Both the position numbers and the translations under genes were made by a program. From NCBI RefSeq assembly GCF_040932485.1, contig NZ_JBFRBH010000001.1, positions 930,001-994,000 of the forward strand: a stretch of DNA of 64,000 nt, given 5' to 3'. The notes under the pieces are model-generated. The model made no database searches. It worked only from the letters and a program-made list of their open reading frames with translations, and was not told the DNA's origin. Numbering within the stretch: position 1 is the stretch's first letter; each line of letters opens with the position of its first letter. The DNA is from Gymnodinialimonas sp. 202GB13-11 (GTDB lineage Bacteria; Pseudomonadota; Alphaproteobacteria; Rhodobacterales; Rhodobacteraceae). This document shows, one piece after another, positions 27,281 through 37,116 of this stretch.

Positions 27281-28210
27281 ATGGCCGAGCCCAACACCCC
27301 CCGTTCCTTTCAGGAGATCATCCTGAGGCTTCAGTCCTACTGGGCCGCGAAAGGCTGCGCGATCATGCAGCCCTACGATATGGAAGTGGGCGCGGGCACC
27401 TTCCACCCGGCCACCACTCTGCGCTCGCTGGGGTCAAAGGCGTGGGCCGCAGCTTATGTACAGCCTTCGCGCCGCCCGACAGATGGCCGCTACGGCGAAA
27501 ACCCCAACCGGTTGCAGCATTACTATCAGTATCAAGTGCTCATCAAACCCTCGCCGCCCGATCTGCAGGACCTCTACCTTGGTTCGCTGCGCGCCATAGG
27601 GATCGATACCGATATCCACGACATCCGCTTTGTGGAAGACGATTGGGAAAGCCCGACCCTTGGGGCCTGGGGCCTGGGCTGGGAAGTCTGGTGTGATGGA
27701 ATGGAAGTCAGCCAGTTCACCTATTTTCAACAGGTCGGCGGTCATGATTGCCACCCCGTCTCGGGGGAGCTGACCTACGGCCTCGAACGCCTCGCCATGT
27801 ATGTCCTCGGCATCGACCACGTGATGGACATGCCCTTCAACGACCCCGACGCGCCTATCCCGTTGAAATACGGCGATGTCTTCCGCCAGACGGAAGAGGA
27901 ATACAGCCGCCACAACTTCGACACCGCCACGACCGAGACGTTGTTGAAGCACTTCGAAGATGCCGAGGCCGAGTGCAAACACATCCTCGATCAGGCCCAT
28001 GACGATCCCAAAACCGGCAAGCGCATCATCATGGCGCACCCGGCTTATGATCAGGCCATTAAGGCCAGCCACGTCTTCAACCTTCTGGACGCGCGCGGCG
28101 TGATCTCTGTCACCGAGCGACAAGCCTACATTGGCCGCGTCCGCGCGCTGACCAAAATGTGCGCCGACGCCTTCGTCCAGACAGAAGCCGGAGGCGCAGA
28201 CGCGGCATGA
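27281..28210 (+). CDS. glyQ: Glycyl-tRNA synthetase alpha subunit
   Basis: The catalytic subunit of the bacterial alpha2-beta2 glycyl-tRNA synthetase, which charges tRNA-Gly. The product is 309 residues from ATG 27281, which has CGGAG upstream; the sequence before it is Arg-rich and unlikely. The family landmarks are [34 protein letters not shown] at the N-terminus (pieces), [22 protein letters not shown] as the class II motif 2 region, and [36 protein letters not shown] is motif 3. The stop overlaps the next gene by ATGA. The beta subunit is separated from it by that gene, an arrangement different from the adjacent glyQ-glyS of many bacteria. Confidence 0.97.
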   Translation: MAEPNTPRSFQEIILRLQSYWAAKGCAIMQPYDMEVGAGTFHPATTLRSLGSKAWAAAYVQPSRRPTDGRYGENPNRLQHYYQYQVLIKPSPPDLQDLYLGSLRAIGIDTDIHDIRFVEDDWESPTLGAWGLGWEVWCDGMEVSQFTYFQQVGGHDCHPVSGELTYGLERLAMYVLGIDHVMDMPFNDPDAPIPLKYGDVFRQTEEEYSRHNFDTATTETLLKHFEDAEAECKHILDQAHDDPKTGKRIIMAHPAYDQAIKASHVFNLLDARGVISVTERQAYIGRVRALTKMCADAFVQTEAGGADAA

Positions 28211-28683
28211 CGTCTGGAAAAATCCTCGTATCGGTGATCGTCGGCGTCACCGCGATCTTCGGGGCCGCTCTTTGGTGGTTCGTAAATTATGCATTCTATG
28301 AAGAACTCGACGATGTCGCCCTGATCGTGCAGCGCGGCGATGGCGCAGCCTTCGAAGTGCCCCTCGATCCCGTCGGAAATCAGGTCAGCGGCATCAACGC
28401 CGAAAGCTCCCCGCTGCGGTTCCGTGCCTGCTTCACCCTGCCAGCGGAGCAAGCAGCCGACCTGCTGACTGAGGCTTTCCCTTATGACGACCCCATCCCC
28501 TTGGGCGCGCCCGGCTGGTTCGAGTGTTTCGACGCCGAAACCATCGGCACCGCCCTTGAGGCGGGCGAAGCGCAGGCCTTCCTAATCCAGCGTGACATCA
28601 CCCGTGGCATTGACCGCGTCGGTGCCCTCTTCCCCGATGGGCGCGGCTTCGCCTGGCATCAACTCAACGGCACGCTCGAATAG
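28207..28683 (+). CDS. Membrane-anchored protein of unknown function between glyQ and glyS (DUF6446-like)
   Basis: A 158-residue protein starting in an ATGA overlap with glyQ. One N-terminal membrane helix ([21 protein letters not shown]) is followed by an extracytoplasmic domain of about 125 residues with two cysteines (RFRACFTLP and [10 protein letters not shown]), which may form a disulfide. The end [11 protein letters not shown] is tryptophan-containing. A protein of this kind is known between glyQ and glyS in many Rhodobacteraceae genomes and I believe it is named DUF6446, but I cannot confirm the family here. Function unknown; the coupling to glyQ suggests only co-expression. Confidence 0.75.
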   Translation: MTSGKILVSVIVGVTAIFGAALWWFVNYAFYEELDDVALIVQRGDGAAFEVPLDPVGNQVSGINAESSPLRFRACFTLPAEQAADLLTEAFPYDDPIPLGAPGWFECFDAETIGTALEAGEAQAFLIQRDITRGIDRVGALFPDGRGFAWHQLNGTLE

Positions 28684-28771
28684 CCGCCTTGCCCAATCAA
28701 CACACCGCGCGATAGACCGCGGTCGATACCATCCGCGCCACTGGCGCGCGCCCGATCACAGGACCAACCCG

Positions 28772-30988
28772 ATGCCCGATCTTCTGCTGGAATTATTCTC
28801 CGAAGAAATCCCGGCCCGTATGCAGGCGCGTGCAGCCGATGATCTCAAGCGGCTGGTCACCGATGGTCTGGTCGAGGCGGGCCTGACCTATGCCTCCGCC
28901 GGTTCCTTCGCCACGCCGCGTCGGCTGGTGCTGACGGTTGAGGGGCTGACCGACGCATCCCCCACCACCACCGAAGAACGCCGCGGCCCCAAAGTTGGCG
29001 CGCCCGTCAAGGCCATCGAAGGCTTCCTGCGTGGGGCAGGGGTGGCGCGCGAAGATTTGGTGGAGCGGGAGGAGAAGAAGGGCAGCTTCTATTTCGCCCA
29101 AGTCACAACCGAAGGCCGCCCTGCGTCCGACATCATCGCAGATCTCGTCCCCGGCGTGATCCGCAATTTCCCTTGGCCCAAGTCGATGCGCTGGGGCGCG
29201 GGGTCCTTGCGCTGGGTGCGCCCGTTGCAATCCATCCTCTGCATCCTGTCTGATGAGGCAGGGGCGGAGGTCGTGCCGTTCGAGGTCGACGGCTTCACCG
29301 CAGGCAACACCACCGAAGGCCACCGTTTCATGGAACCGGGCAGTTTTGCCGTTTCGTCCTTCGCGGATTACGAGGCCAAGCTCAGCGCCGCCAAGGTGGT
29401 CCTGTCAGCCGAGGCGCGGGCCGAGACGATCTGGCATGACGCCACCAACATGGCCTTCGCCGCCGGTCTGGAAGTCGTTGAAGACAAAGGCCTTCTGGCC
29501 GAGGTCGCGGGTCTCGTCGAATGGCCCGTTGTTCTGATGGGGGAGATTGGCGAGGATTTCCTTGGCCTGCCGCCGGAAGTCCTGCAAACCTCCATGCGCG
29601 AGCATCAGAAGTTCTTTTCCGTCCGCAATCCGGCGACCGGTCGGATCGAGCGTTTCATCACCGTGGCCAACCGCGAAACCGCCGATCACGGCGCCACAAT
29701 CATCGCAGGCAACGCCAAGGTGCTCTCCGCCCGTCTGGCCGATGCGAAATTCTTCTGGGACAACGATTTGCGCATAGCCCGCGACGGCATGGGCGCGTGG
29801 CGTGAAGGTCTAGCCAACGTGACCTTCGAGCGCCGTCTTGGAACGCAAGCCGAACGGGTCGACCGCATCGCAGCTTTGGCCCACGAAATTGCCCCCATCG
29901 TCGGGGCGGACCCCACGGCGGCTGAAACCGCCGCGCGCATCGCCAAAGCCGATCTGAACTCCGAAATGGTCTATGAATTCCCGGAACTCCAAGGGGTAAT
30001 GGGCAAGTACTACGCGCTGGAAGCCGGCCTCGACCCCGCCATCGCCGCCGTCGCGGAAGAGCACTATGCCCCCCTCGGCCCCACCGACGACGTCCCCACC
30101 GCACCGCTTTCGGTGGCCGTCGCGCTCGCCGATAAGCTCGACCTGCTCACCGGCTTCTGGGCCATCGACGAGAAGCCCACCGGCTCGAAGGACCCCTTCG
30201 CTCTCCGCCGCGCGGCCTTGGGCGTCATTCGGATCGTCGAAAGCAGCGAATTGCGCCTTCAGCTCGACCGCTTCTTTGACGCGCAACTGGTGCGGCACAA
30301 GGGTGGCCTGATTGAGGATGTTGAAACCGACGAGGTCATGGATTTGCTTCGTGAGATTGCGGACCACGGCGTCTTCGGCGCGGCGTTCCGTGCTGTGAAA
30401 GAAGCGCGCGGCAAGGCCTCTGATGGGCTGGAGGAGATGGCATCACAAGTCCCTGACAAATCCGACGACCTCCTTTCCTTCTTCCACGACCGCCTCAAGG
30501 TCCACCTCCGTTCCGAAAACATCCGCCACGATGTCATCGACGCAGCACTCTCCAAGCCGCCCACCGATGACCTCACTCTCGTCGTCGCCCGCGCCCGCGC
30601 GTTGCAGGCCTTCCTCGACACGCCCGATGGCGAAAACTTGATCCAGGGCTACAAACGCTCCGCAAACATCCTCGCGCAGGCCGAAGAAAAGGACGGCGTC
30701 GAATATCGCTACGGCGCAGACGCCAAGTTCGCGGAAACCGACGAAGAACGCGCCCTCTTCACCGCCCTCGATACCGCCAATCAAGCTATTGCGCCTGCGA
30801 TGGAAGCTGAGAACTTCGTCGACGCCATGTCCGCCATGGCCAAGCTCCGCGCGCCCATTGATGCCTTCTTCGAGGCCGTTCAGGTCAACGCCGACAACGA
30901 CATCGTCCGGCGCAACCGCCTGAACCTTCTGCACGACATCACCCAGACCTGTGGCGCCATCGCAGATCTGTCGCGAATCGAGGGCTAA
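28772..30988 (+). CDS. glyS: Glycyl-tRNA synthetase beta subunit
   Basis: The tRNA-binding subunit of glycyl-tRNA synthetase. The product is 738 residues from ATG 28772, where MPDLLLELFSEEIPARMQ matches the family start; CAGGA lies upstream. Other landmarks are EERRGPKVGAPVKAIEGFLRG, the segment FPWPKSMRWG, FLGLPPEVLQTSMREHQKFF and the HD-like region HEIAPIVGADPTAAETAARIAKADLNSEM split across the centre. The anticodon-binding-like C-terminal domain is at 560-735. It lies 88 bases after the membrane protein gene. Confidence 0.97.
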   Translation: MPDLLLELFSEEIPARMQARAADDLKRLVTDGLVEAGLTYASAGSFATPRRLVLTVEGLTDASPTTTEERRGPKVGAPVKAIEGFLRGAGVAREDLVEREEKKGSFYFAQVTTEGRPASDIIADLVPGVIRNFPWPKSMRWGAGSLRWVRPLQSILCILSDEAGAEVVPFEVDGFTAGNTTEGHRFMEPGSFAVSSFADYEAKLSAAKVVLSAEARAETIWHDATNMAFAAGLEVVEDKGLLAEVAGLVEWPVVLMGEIGEDFLGLPPEVLQTSMREHQKFFSVRNPATGRIERFITVANRETADHGATIIAGNAKVLSARLADAKFFWDNDLRIARDGMGAWREGLANVTFERRLGTQAERVDRIAALAHEIAPIVGADPTAAETAARIAKADLNSEMVYEFPELQGVMGKYYALEAGLDPAIAAVAEEHYAPLGPTDDVPTAPLSVAVALADKLDLLTGFWAIDEKPTGSKDPFALRRAALGVIRIVESSELRLQLDRFFDAQLVRHKGGLIEDVETDEVMDLLREIADHGVFGAAFRAVKEARGKASDGLEEMASQVPDKSDDLLSFFHDRLKVHLRSENIRHDVIDAALSKPPTDDLTLVVARARALQAFLDTPDGENLIQGYKRSANILAQAEEKDGVEYRYGADAKFAETDEERALFTALDTANQAIAPAMEAENFVDAMSAMAKLRAPIDAFFEAVQVNADNDIVRRNRLNLLHDITQTCGAIADLSRIEG

Positions 30989-31129
30989 TCCGTTTTCGCC
31001 GCGCCGCAGCGATCACTTTTCTTTGCAATCGCAGCATAAACGCTGCGTTCTGACACTATTTGCGTCCGCAAAACTGGACACAAAGCCTTCCGGTTGTATC
31101 GTGTGTACAAGTTTACCGGAGGCGAGCCG

Positions 31130-33652
31130 ATGCTCACCACACCCGACTTTGTCGAAATCACCCAGACCGCTGCCATCCGCAAGGATCGGCACGGCAACCG
31201 TGCGAAATGCCTTCAGCGGCTGATCCGGCTTGATCTGCCGGTGCCCCATACCGTCGCGCTCAGCTTTGACACGGTGCGCGCGATTGCCGATGGGCGGATG
31301 CCCGACCTCGAAGCGCTCGTAGGCGTGTTCGGTGAGAATGCGTTGCTGTCCGTCCGATCTTCTTCGGAAACCCCGGATTGGGGCGGGCCGGGAACGATCC
31401 TGAATATCGGTATGGGCGATGAAGTGGCCCGTCAGCTTGCCGAAACCCACGGCACCGACGTCGCAGACGCTGCCTATACTTCCTTCATTCGGACCTTTGC
31501 CGTCGAAGTGCACCGTCTGGATGCCGATGAATTCGAAGGCCCAATCACCCCCCGCATCGCGAAAGAGGCCTATGAGGCCGAGATGGAAGAACCCTTCCCG
31601 CAGGACCCTACCGTCCAACTGGCCGAGGTTTTGCGCTCCATGGCGCGGGCCTGGGATGGCACAACCGCCCGCCTGCTGCGACAGGCGCAAGGCGCACCAG
31701 CGGATGCCGGGCTTGGCCTTGTGGTGCAGAAGATGGCGCTTGGTCCGGGGCAGGGGATTTCGGGGGCCGGCGTCGTGCAATACGTCTCGTCCGAGACTGG
31801 AGAGCCGCAAGTCACAGGCCGCTACCTCCCGCGCGGGCAGGGGCGTGAAGCGCTAACTGATGGGGAGGCTCAGTTCATCGAAGCCGATCCCCGTGGGGCC
31901 GCACTTGAGGACATAGCACCCGACCAGGTGCAGGCCCTCCGGGAGGCCGCCGCGCTGATGCGCATTCGCCTGCGCGAGGAAATGCAGACCGAATTCACCC
32001 TTATGGACGGTCAGCTTTCCATTCTCGATGCGGTGCGCGCGCCGCGTTCCGCCCGGGCGGAGGTCACAATCGCTGTGGCCTTGGCCGAAGATGGTGTCAT
32101 CCCCCGCGAGGAGGCGCTTACACGCATTCCCCCGTTCACCCTGAACGGCCTTCTGCACCGCCAGATCGCGGCAGGCGTTGAACGTGATGTTCTGACCTCG
32201 GGCGTTGCTGCCGCCCCCGGCGCAGCCACTGGCAAAATCGTCTTTTCCGCCGCCGCAGCGCAGGCCGCCGCCGCGCAGGGGGAGCCCTGTATCCTTGTCC
32301 GCCGCGAAACCAGCCCCGAAGACATCCGGGGGATGCACGCCGCACAGGCGATCCTGACGGAACGCGGCGGCGCTACGTCTCATGCCGCAGTGATCGCGCG
32401 CGGCCTTGGCCTGCCCTGCGTCGCAGGGGCCACGCGCCTGCAACTGGATATGCGCAAGAAAACCCTGACCGTCGCAGGGCGTAAAGTGTTCCATGAAGGC
32501 GACATCATCACCATCGACGGTACGGCGGGTGAGGTGCTGGCCGGAAGCGTGGATATGGTGGAACCCGCACTAGGCGGGGCCTTCGCCACCTTGATGGATT
32601 GGTCCGACGAAGCCCGCGACATTGGCGTGCGGGCCAATGCCGACACGCCCGAAGATGCAGCCATGGCCCATCGGTTCGGCGTCGATGGCATCGGCCTGTG
32701 CCGGACGGAACACATGTTCTTCGATCCGGTCCGCCTGACCGTGATGCGCGAGATGATCTTTGCCGAAAACGCACAGGATCGCGAAGCCGCACTTGAACGC
32801 TTGCTGCCGATGCAACGCGCGGATTTCATTGAGCTTTTCAAGCTGATGCGCGGACAGCCCGTCACAATCCGCTTGTTCGATCCGCCCTTGCACGAATTCC
32901 TTCCCGGCGATCGCGAAGGCACGCGCGCTTTGGCTGAGGCGCTGGATCTGCCCGTCAGCCGCGTCTCTTCTCGCATTGAAAACCTGCAGGAATTTAACCC
33001 GATGTTGGGTCTGCGTGGGGTCCGGCTTGGCGTGACGATCCCCGAGATCTACGAAATGCAGGCCCGCGCGATCTTCGAGGCGACGATCAAGGTCTCCAAG
33101 AAGGGCGCGCCAATTGTGCCAGAGATCATGATCCCGCTCGTCTCCGCCCGGCGCGAAGTTGAGTTGGTGAAGGCGCGCATTGATGGCATCGCCGCTGAGG
33201 TGCGGGCCAAGTCGGGGGTCGAATTTGATTATCGCCTCGGCGTTATGGTCGAAACACCGCGCGCAGCGTTGCGGGCGGGCGAGATTGCCGAGCATTCCGC
33301 GTTCCTGTCATTCGGCACGAACGACCTCACCCAAATGACGTATGGCCTCTCCCGCGATGATGCCGGACGTTTCATGTCCGCCTATGTGCAGCAGGGCGTG
33401 TTTCCCGAGGATCCATTCCGTGAATTAGACGTCGAAGGGGTGGGGGAACTGTTGCTTTTAGGTTCCGAAAGGGGCCGTGCAGCACGCCCTGACATCACCT
33501 TGGCGCTGTGTGGAGAGCATGGCGGGCACCCCGAAGCGGTCGATTTTTCGCGCAAAGCGGGCTTTGATTATGTGTCCTGTTCGCCGTTTAGGGTGCCTGT
33601 TGCAAAACTCGCAGCGGCGCAATTTGCTATACGGGACAAAGGCTTGGGATAA
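31130..33652 (+). CDS. Pyruvate phosphate dikinase / PEP synthase family protein, divergent
   Basis: An 840-residue PEP-utilising enzyme, related to pyruvate phosphate dikinase (ATP + pyruvate + Pi to AMP + PEP + PPi). ATG 31130 follows GGAGG by 7 bases. The nucleotide-binding N-terminal part retains LLSVRSS and a shortened form of the ATP-grasp region (GRYLPRGQGREALTDG) but is clearly divergent from canonical PPDK. The swivelling domain has the phospho-histidine motif ERGGATSHAAVIARG near 410. The C-terminal TIM barrel shows GIGLCRTEHMFF, GTNDLTQMTYGLSRDDAG and the late cysteine region LALCGEHGGHPEAV and YVSCSPFRVPVAKLAAAQ, so the PEP site is intact. It could be a true PPDK variant or a regulatory or transferase relative. 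Confidence 0.85.
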   Translation: MLTTPDFVEITQTAAIRKDRHGNRAKCLQRLIRLDLPVPHTVALSFDTVRAIADGRMPDLEALVGVFGENALLSVRSSSETPDWGGPGTILNIGMGDEVARQLAETHGTDVADAAYTSFIRTFAVEVHRLDADEFEGPITPRIAKEAYEAEMEEPFPQDPTVQLAEVLRSMARAWDGTTARLLRQAQGAPADAGLGLVVQKMALGPGQGISGAGVVQYVSSETGEPQVTGRYLPRGQGREALTDGEAQFIEADPRGAALEDIAPDQVQALREAAALMRIRLREEMQTEFTLMDGQLSILDAVRAPRSARAEVTIAVALAEDGVIPREEALTRIPPFTLNGLLHRQIAAGVERDVLTSGVAAAPGAATGKIVFSAAAAQAAAAQGEPCILVRRETSPEDIRGMHAAQAILTERGGATSHAAVIARGLGLPCVAGATRLQLDMRKKTLTVAGRKVFHEGDIITIDGTAGEVLAGSVDMVEPALGGAFATLMDWSDEARDIGVRANADTPEDAAMAHRFGVDGIGLCRTEHMFFDPVRLTVMREMIFAENAQDREAALERLLPMQRADFIELFKLMRGQPVTIRLFDPPLHEFLPGDREGTRALAEALDLPVSRVSSRIENLQEFNPMLGLRGVRLGVTIPEIYEMQARAIFEATIKVSKKGAPIVPEIMIPLVSARREVELVKARIDGIAAEVRAKSGVEFDYRLGVMVETPRAALRAGEIAEHSAFLSFGTNDLTQMTYGLSRDDAGRFMSAYVQQGVFPEDPFRELDVEGVGELLLLGSERGRAARPDITLALCGEHGGHPEAVDFSRKAGFDYVSCSPFRVPVAKLAAAQFAIRDKGLG

Positions 33653-33835
33653 GCTATTAAAGTATCGCTTTAACGCGGGCGGACCCAATAGCTAGGGGCA
33701 GGATAACCGATAAACGCAAGATTCAGAGCCGATTTTGTGAATTTTCCGAAATGCGTTACGTAGCCGAAAAAGGACAAGGGGTCCGGATCCGCTGAGCAGA
33801 GCGGGTCCATCAGGAACTCCTGGAAGGGTACGAAA

Positions 33836-34519
33836 ATGATGCATCGGACTTTGGCCGCGTTTGGCGCGGGCCTACTCGGTTTGTGTGTGACCACTGGGGC
33901 AGTGGCGCAGAATGTAACGGAACTGGAAGTGACGCTTAGCACCTCGGCCACGGCCTCTGGCCTGTCTGGTGTGCTAGATCAGCTTATGGGCGTGGAAAAT
34001 GCCTCGCTGTCCGGCGTGGCCGCCACGCGCCTGCGCACTTTAGCCTCGCCATTTTCCGGCGGTGCTGCGGATGATCCCCGCATCATGGATGCCTCCGCGC
34101 TTATGGCGTTGCCCACCCCGCGCGGCGGCGAAGGCTGGCGCTGTTTGACCGAAGCGCTTTACTTTGAGGCGCGCGGTGAGCCTGTCGAAGGCCAATATGC
34201 CGTGGCTGAAGTAATCCTCAACCGCGTGGATCATGCCAACTTCCCCGACAGTATTTGTGGCGTAATCAACCAGGGCACCGGTCGGCAATTTGCCTGCCAG
34301 TTCACTTATACCTGCGATGGCCGCCCCGAAAACATTGGTGATGACAATGCCTGGCACCGCCTTGGTCACATCGCCCGCATCATGATCGACGGCGCACCGC
34401 GTGATCTGACATCGGGGGCCACCCACTACCACGCTGATTTTGTGAACCCGCAATGGGCCTCGCTCTATCCGATGACGGCCGATATCGGCATCCACCATTT
34501 TTACCGCCAGCAATACTGA
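33836..34519 (+). CDS. Exported cell-wall hydrolase, SleB family
   Basis: A 227-residue protein with a signal peptide ([14 protein letters not shown]) and a C-terminal Hydrolase_2 (SleB/CwlJ) domain. These enzymes cleave peptidoglycan glycan strands. The catalytic glutamate lies in [17 protein letters not shown] near residue 106, followed by [35 protein letters not shown] and the terminal [15 protein letters not shown], all family landmarks. The segment between signal and domain (residues 25-85) is low-complexity. GGAAGGG lies before the ATG. It stands alone between the PEP enzyme and folB, with a hairpin downstream. Confidence 0.9.
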   Translation: MMHRTLAAFGAGLLGLCVTTGAVAQNVTELEVTLSTSATASGLSGVLDQLMGVENASLSGVAATRLRTLASPFSGGAADDPRIMDASALMALPTPRGGEGWRCLTEALYFEARGEPVEGQYAVAEVILNRVDHANFPDSICGVINQGTGRQFACQFTYTCDGRPENIGDDNAWHRLGHIARIMIDGAPRDLTSGATHYHADFVNPQWASLYPMTADIGIHHFYRQQY

Positions 34520-34546
34520 CCCATTGGTCGGAATTGGCATGATACG

Positions 34547-34570
34547 CGCCGCAAGCTGGTCCTTGCGGCG
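34547..34570 (+). terminator. Hairpin after the cell-wall hydrolase gene
   Basis: CGCCGCAAG at 34547-34555 pairs perfectly with CTTGCGGCG at 34562-34570 around loop CTGGTC, 28 bases past the stop. There is no T-run, so it could be a Rho-dependent end or an operator for folB, whose start is 47 bases further on. Confidence 0.45.
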
Positions 34571-34616
34571 ATAATCTCCTGTGCTATCCCGCGCACGGCG
34601 GATAGCGAGGAGAGCC

Positions 34617-35546
34617 ATGAGCGACGAGATTTCACAAGCCTTCGGCCACCCGTCCGAACGCGCCAAGGCCACAGCCGGCGACGTCCCCCGCGACCGTATC
34701 TCCATGACCGACCATGTGCGCGAGGTCGAAATCGGGGCATTTCAGGCCGAACGCGGCGTGACGCAGAAAATCCGCTTCGATGTCGTGGTTGAAGTCGAAA
34801 CCCGCGCTGAACAGGCCGTCGATGATGTCGACCGCATCCTCAGCTACGACACGATTGTGGAGGCGATTGACGCGGCACTGCACGCCGAACGCGTGAACTT
34901 GCTGGAAACCCTTGCCGCCCGCATCGCCGATGGCATCATCGAACACCCCTTGGCCGCCCGCGTCTTCGTGCGCATCGGCAAGCTCGACCGTGGCCCATAT
35001 ACGCTTGGCGTTGAAATCGTTCGCACTCCGCCGCAAGGCCGCCGCCGCCTCCGCCTGCTGGCCGACGCCGCCCCGCACCCGGTCGTCGTGTTCCTTTCGA
35101 ACGCGGCTGTGGCCCGGCCCGATCTCTCCAACCTCCTTGACCGGCTGGAAGAACTCGACGCCCCGCTAATCCTCTGCGTCGACACGCCCGACCTGCCGCA
35201 TCCTGAGGCCGCCCACGCCATGCCACAGCGCCGCATTGAGCTTCTGGCAATTGAACAAGGTGCTTGGGTTCTTGCCGCGCGCGACCCGCGCTGCGTTGTG
35301 GTCGACAGCCGGACCGAGCTCGATTGGGCCATGAAACAAGGCCAGATCAGCGTCTGGGCGCCTTCAAAACTTGTGCTCGACGCCGTCGAAGGCCCGGGCG
35401 CCCATGTCACGGAACCGCTTGCGCTGACGCGTTGGCTGGCCGAGGCGTTTGAAGCCCAATCCTTGCTCCTCTTCGGGGCCGATGGACCGCAATCGTTCGC
35501 CGCAGATGCCCTGCCAAACCTGGCCGATATCAGCCCAAGCGCATAA
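34617..35546 (+). CDS. folB: Dihydroneopterin aldolase with an extra C-terminal domain
   Basis: A 309-residue protein whose region 30-132 is FolB-like. It starts with MTDHVREVEIGAFQAERGVTQKIRF and includes VDRILSYDTIVEAIDAAL and LLETLAARIADGI, the usual FolB motifs. FolB converts dihydroneopterin to hydroxymethyldihydropterin and glycolaldehyde in folate synthesis. Beyond 133 there is about 175 residues of a separate domain (HPVVVFLSNAAVARPDLSNLL, LDAPLILCVDTPDLPHPEA, GQISVWAPSKLVLDAVEG) that I do not recognise. Longer forms are common in Rhodobacteraceae. ATG 34617 has GAGGAGA upstream. folP and glmM follow on the same strand. Confidence 0.82.
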   Translation: MSDEISQAFGHPSERAKATAGDVPRDRISMTDHVREVEIGAFQAERGVTQKIRFDVVVEVETRAEQAVDDVDRILSYDTIVEAIDAALHAERVNLLETLAARIADGIIEHPLAARVFVRIGKLDRGPYTLGVEIVRTPPQGRRRLRLLADAAPHPVVVFLSNAAVARPDLSNLLDRLEELDAPLILCVDTPDLPHPEAAHAMPQRRIELLAIEQGAWVLAARDPRCVVVDSRTELDWAMKQGQISVWAPSKLVLDAVEGPGAHVTEPLALTRWLAEAFEAQSLLLFGADGPQSFAADALPNLADISPSA

Positions 35547-35973
35547 GCAACTGCCCGTCCGCATTCTGTGCCTCCGCACGGAACCCGGCCTTCTCCATCA
35601 CGCGCTTCGATGAATCGGATCCCCCCGATACCCGTCCAAAGAAACGATGCTCTTTCAAAGTGCCGCGCGCATGGTCCATGGCCGCCAAAAGGAACTCGCT
35701 GGCCAATCCCTGGCCCCACATGTCGGGAAGGAAGTGAAACAATACCTCCAGCCCATCATCACCGAACCCAAGCCGAAACCCGCCCACACCAACGTCGTTT
35801 CCCGCATGGGACAGCGTCCAGGGTGCAATCTGGTGCCGCCCCCAATCCTGCATGTCACGCTCCAGATCCCCCTCACCGCTTTCACGGAAGAGCCGCTTAT
35901 ATAGACCCAGCGCCAGCGGGTCTGGCGCGCGCCCCGTCAGGCGCAGCGTGCGGAAGGAAAAGCCATCATTCAT
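35530..35973 (-). CDS. GNAT-family N-acetyltransferase
   Basis: A 147-residue acetyltransferase of the RimJ/RimL-like type, transcribed against folB and overlapping its end by 17 bases. The N-terminal strand LRLTGRAPDPLALGLYKRLF, the central VGVGGFRLGFGDDGLEVLFHF and the acetyl-CoA-binding WGQGLASEFLLAAMDHARG match the family, as does the end SDSSKRVMEKAGF. The substrate cannot be inferred. The overlap with folB is tail to tail, so they share no regulation. Confidence 0.85.
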   Translation of the reverse strand: MNDGFSFRTLRLTGRAPDPLALGLYKRLFRESGEGDLERDMQDWGRHQIAPWTLSHAGNDVGVGGFRLGFGDDGLEVLFHFLPDMWGQGLASEFLLAAMDHARGTLKEHRFFGRVSGGSDSSKRVMEKAGFRAEAQNADGQLLMRLG

Positions 35974-36079
35974 CTTTCAAATCATCTCAGAGTTTGCCTT
36001 GGGCTGCGACCCTCAAGTTGATGGCCTTTCCAATGCTCTGCGGTCTTGCCCGTATTCCGACTTCAAGTTACCCGACGCC

Positions 36080-37093
36080 ATGACCCAATATTTTCGCCCC
36101 ATCCCATCTTGTGATCCCGCTCGCCCGAATGGGGCGATGTCGCTGGCTGGCGGCTGGTCTTGGTTTGACCGGGTCGAAGTGCTCGAACGCGACACTCAGC
36201 CCGACATCATCCCGGCGTCCAATGCGCCGGACTACGCGCTGGCCCGTATGACCGCTCCACGCCCTGCTTGCGGCCCGTTGGAGATGAGCAACCCGCGCCT
36301 GATGGGCATTCTCAACACAACGCCAGACAGTTTCTCGGACGGCAGCCGCTTCACCGAGATCGACACCGCTCTGGCTCATGCCAGAACCATGCTGGACGAC
36401 GGCGCAGACCTTATCGATATCGGCGGCGAATCCACCCGGCCGGGGGCGGAAGAAGTGGCCATTGCCGAAGAAATCGCTCGCACTGCGCCCGTGATCGAAG
36501 CGCTGGCCCAACAGGACGCGGCCTTCATCAGTCTCGATACCCGCAAGGCTGCTGTGGCCGAGGCTGGATTGGCCGCGGGCGCTGGTGCACTCAACGATGT
36601 CTCCGGACTTCGGTTCGATCCGCGTCTTGCAGAGGTGGCGGCCTACAGCGGTAAGCCGTTGATCCTGATGCATTCCATTGAAACACCCGAAACGATGCAG
36701 GCCGCCGCTGAAACGGCCTACTCAGATGCGTTGCTCGACGTCTATGATGGCCTGCAGGCCGCAATTTCAACGGCGGTTGCGGCGGGCGTCGACCCGAACC
36801 GCATCATCGTCGATCCCGGCATCGGCTTCGGCAAGACCGAGGCGCAGAACCTCGCGCTCATTGCACGCCTGTCCCTCTTCCACACCCTGGGCTGCCCGAT
36901 CCTGTTGGGCGTGTCCCGTAAAGGCTTCATCGGACGCATCTCGGGTGAGGCAAAGGCAGACCAGCGCGGAGCCGGATCGGCAGCAATCGGCCTGTGGGCC
37001 TTGGCGCAGGGCGTTCAAATTCTGCGCGTTCATGATATAAAGTTGCACAGACAGGCAATCGACCTGTGGAGCGCCGCCAACGCGGTGCAGTAA
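36080..37093 (+). CDS. folP: Dihydropteroate synthase
   Basis: Joins hydroxymethyldihydropterin pyrophosphate and p-aminobenzoate to dihydropteroate, the target of sulfonamides. The start ATG 36080 gives 337 residues: about 72 residues of an N-terminal extension ([32 protein letters not shown]) and then the TIM barrel. The barrel has [15 protein letters not shown] near 74 and [11 protein letters not shown] near 113, the two FolP signatures, and [18 protein letters not shown] near 245. The distal [12 protein letters not shown] and [15 protein letters not shown] complete the site. The extension is typical of Rhodobacterales. glmM starts 23 bases downstream. Confidence 0.93.
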   Translation: MTQYFRPIPSCDPARPNGAMSLAGGWSWFDRVEVLERDTQPDIIPASNAPDYALARMTAPRPACGPLEMSNPRLMGILNTTPDSFSDGSRFTEIDTALAHARTMLDDGADLIDIGGESTRPGAEEVAIAEEIARTAPVIEALAQQDAAFISLDTRKAAVAEAGLAAGAGALNDVSGLRFDPRLAEVAAYSGKPLILMHSIETPETMQAAAETAYSDALLDVYDGLQAAISTAVAAGVDPNRIIVDPGIGFGKTEAQNLALIARLSLFHTLGCPILLGVSRKGFIGRISGEAKADQRGAGSAAIGLWALAQGVQILRVHDIKLHRQAIDLWSAANAVQ

Positions 37094-37116
37094 ACGGAAC
37101 CGGGGTACGAGCAGAC

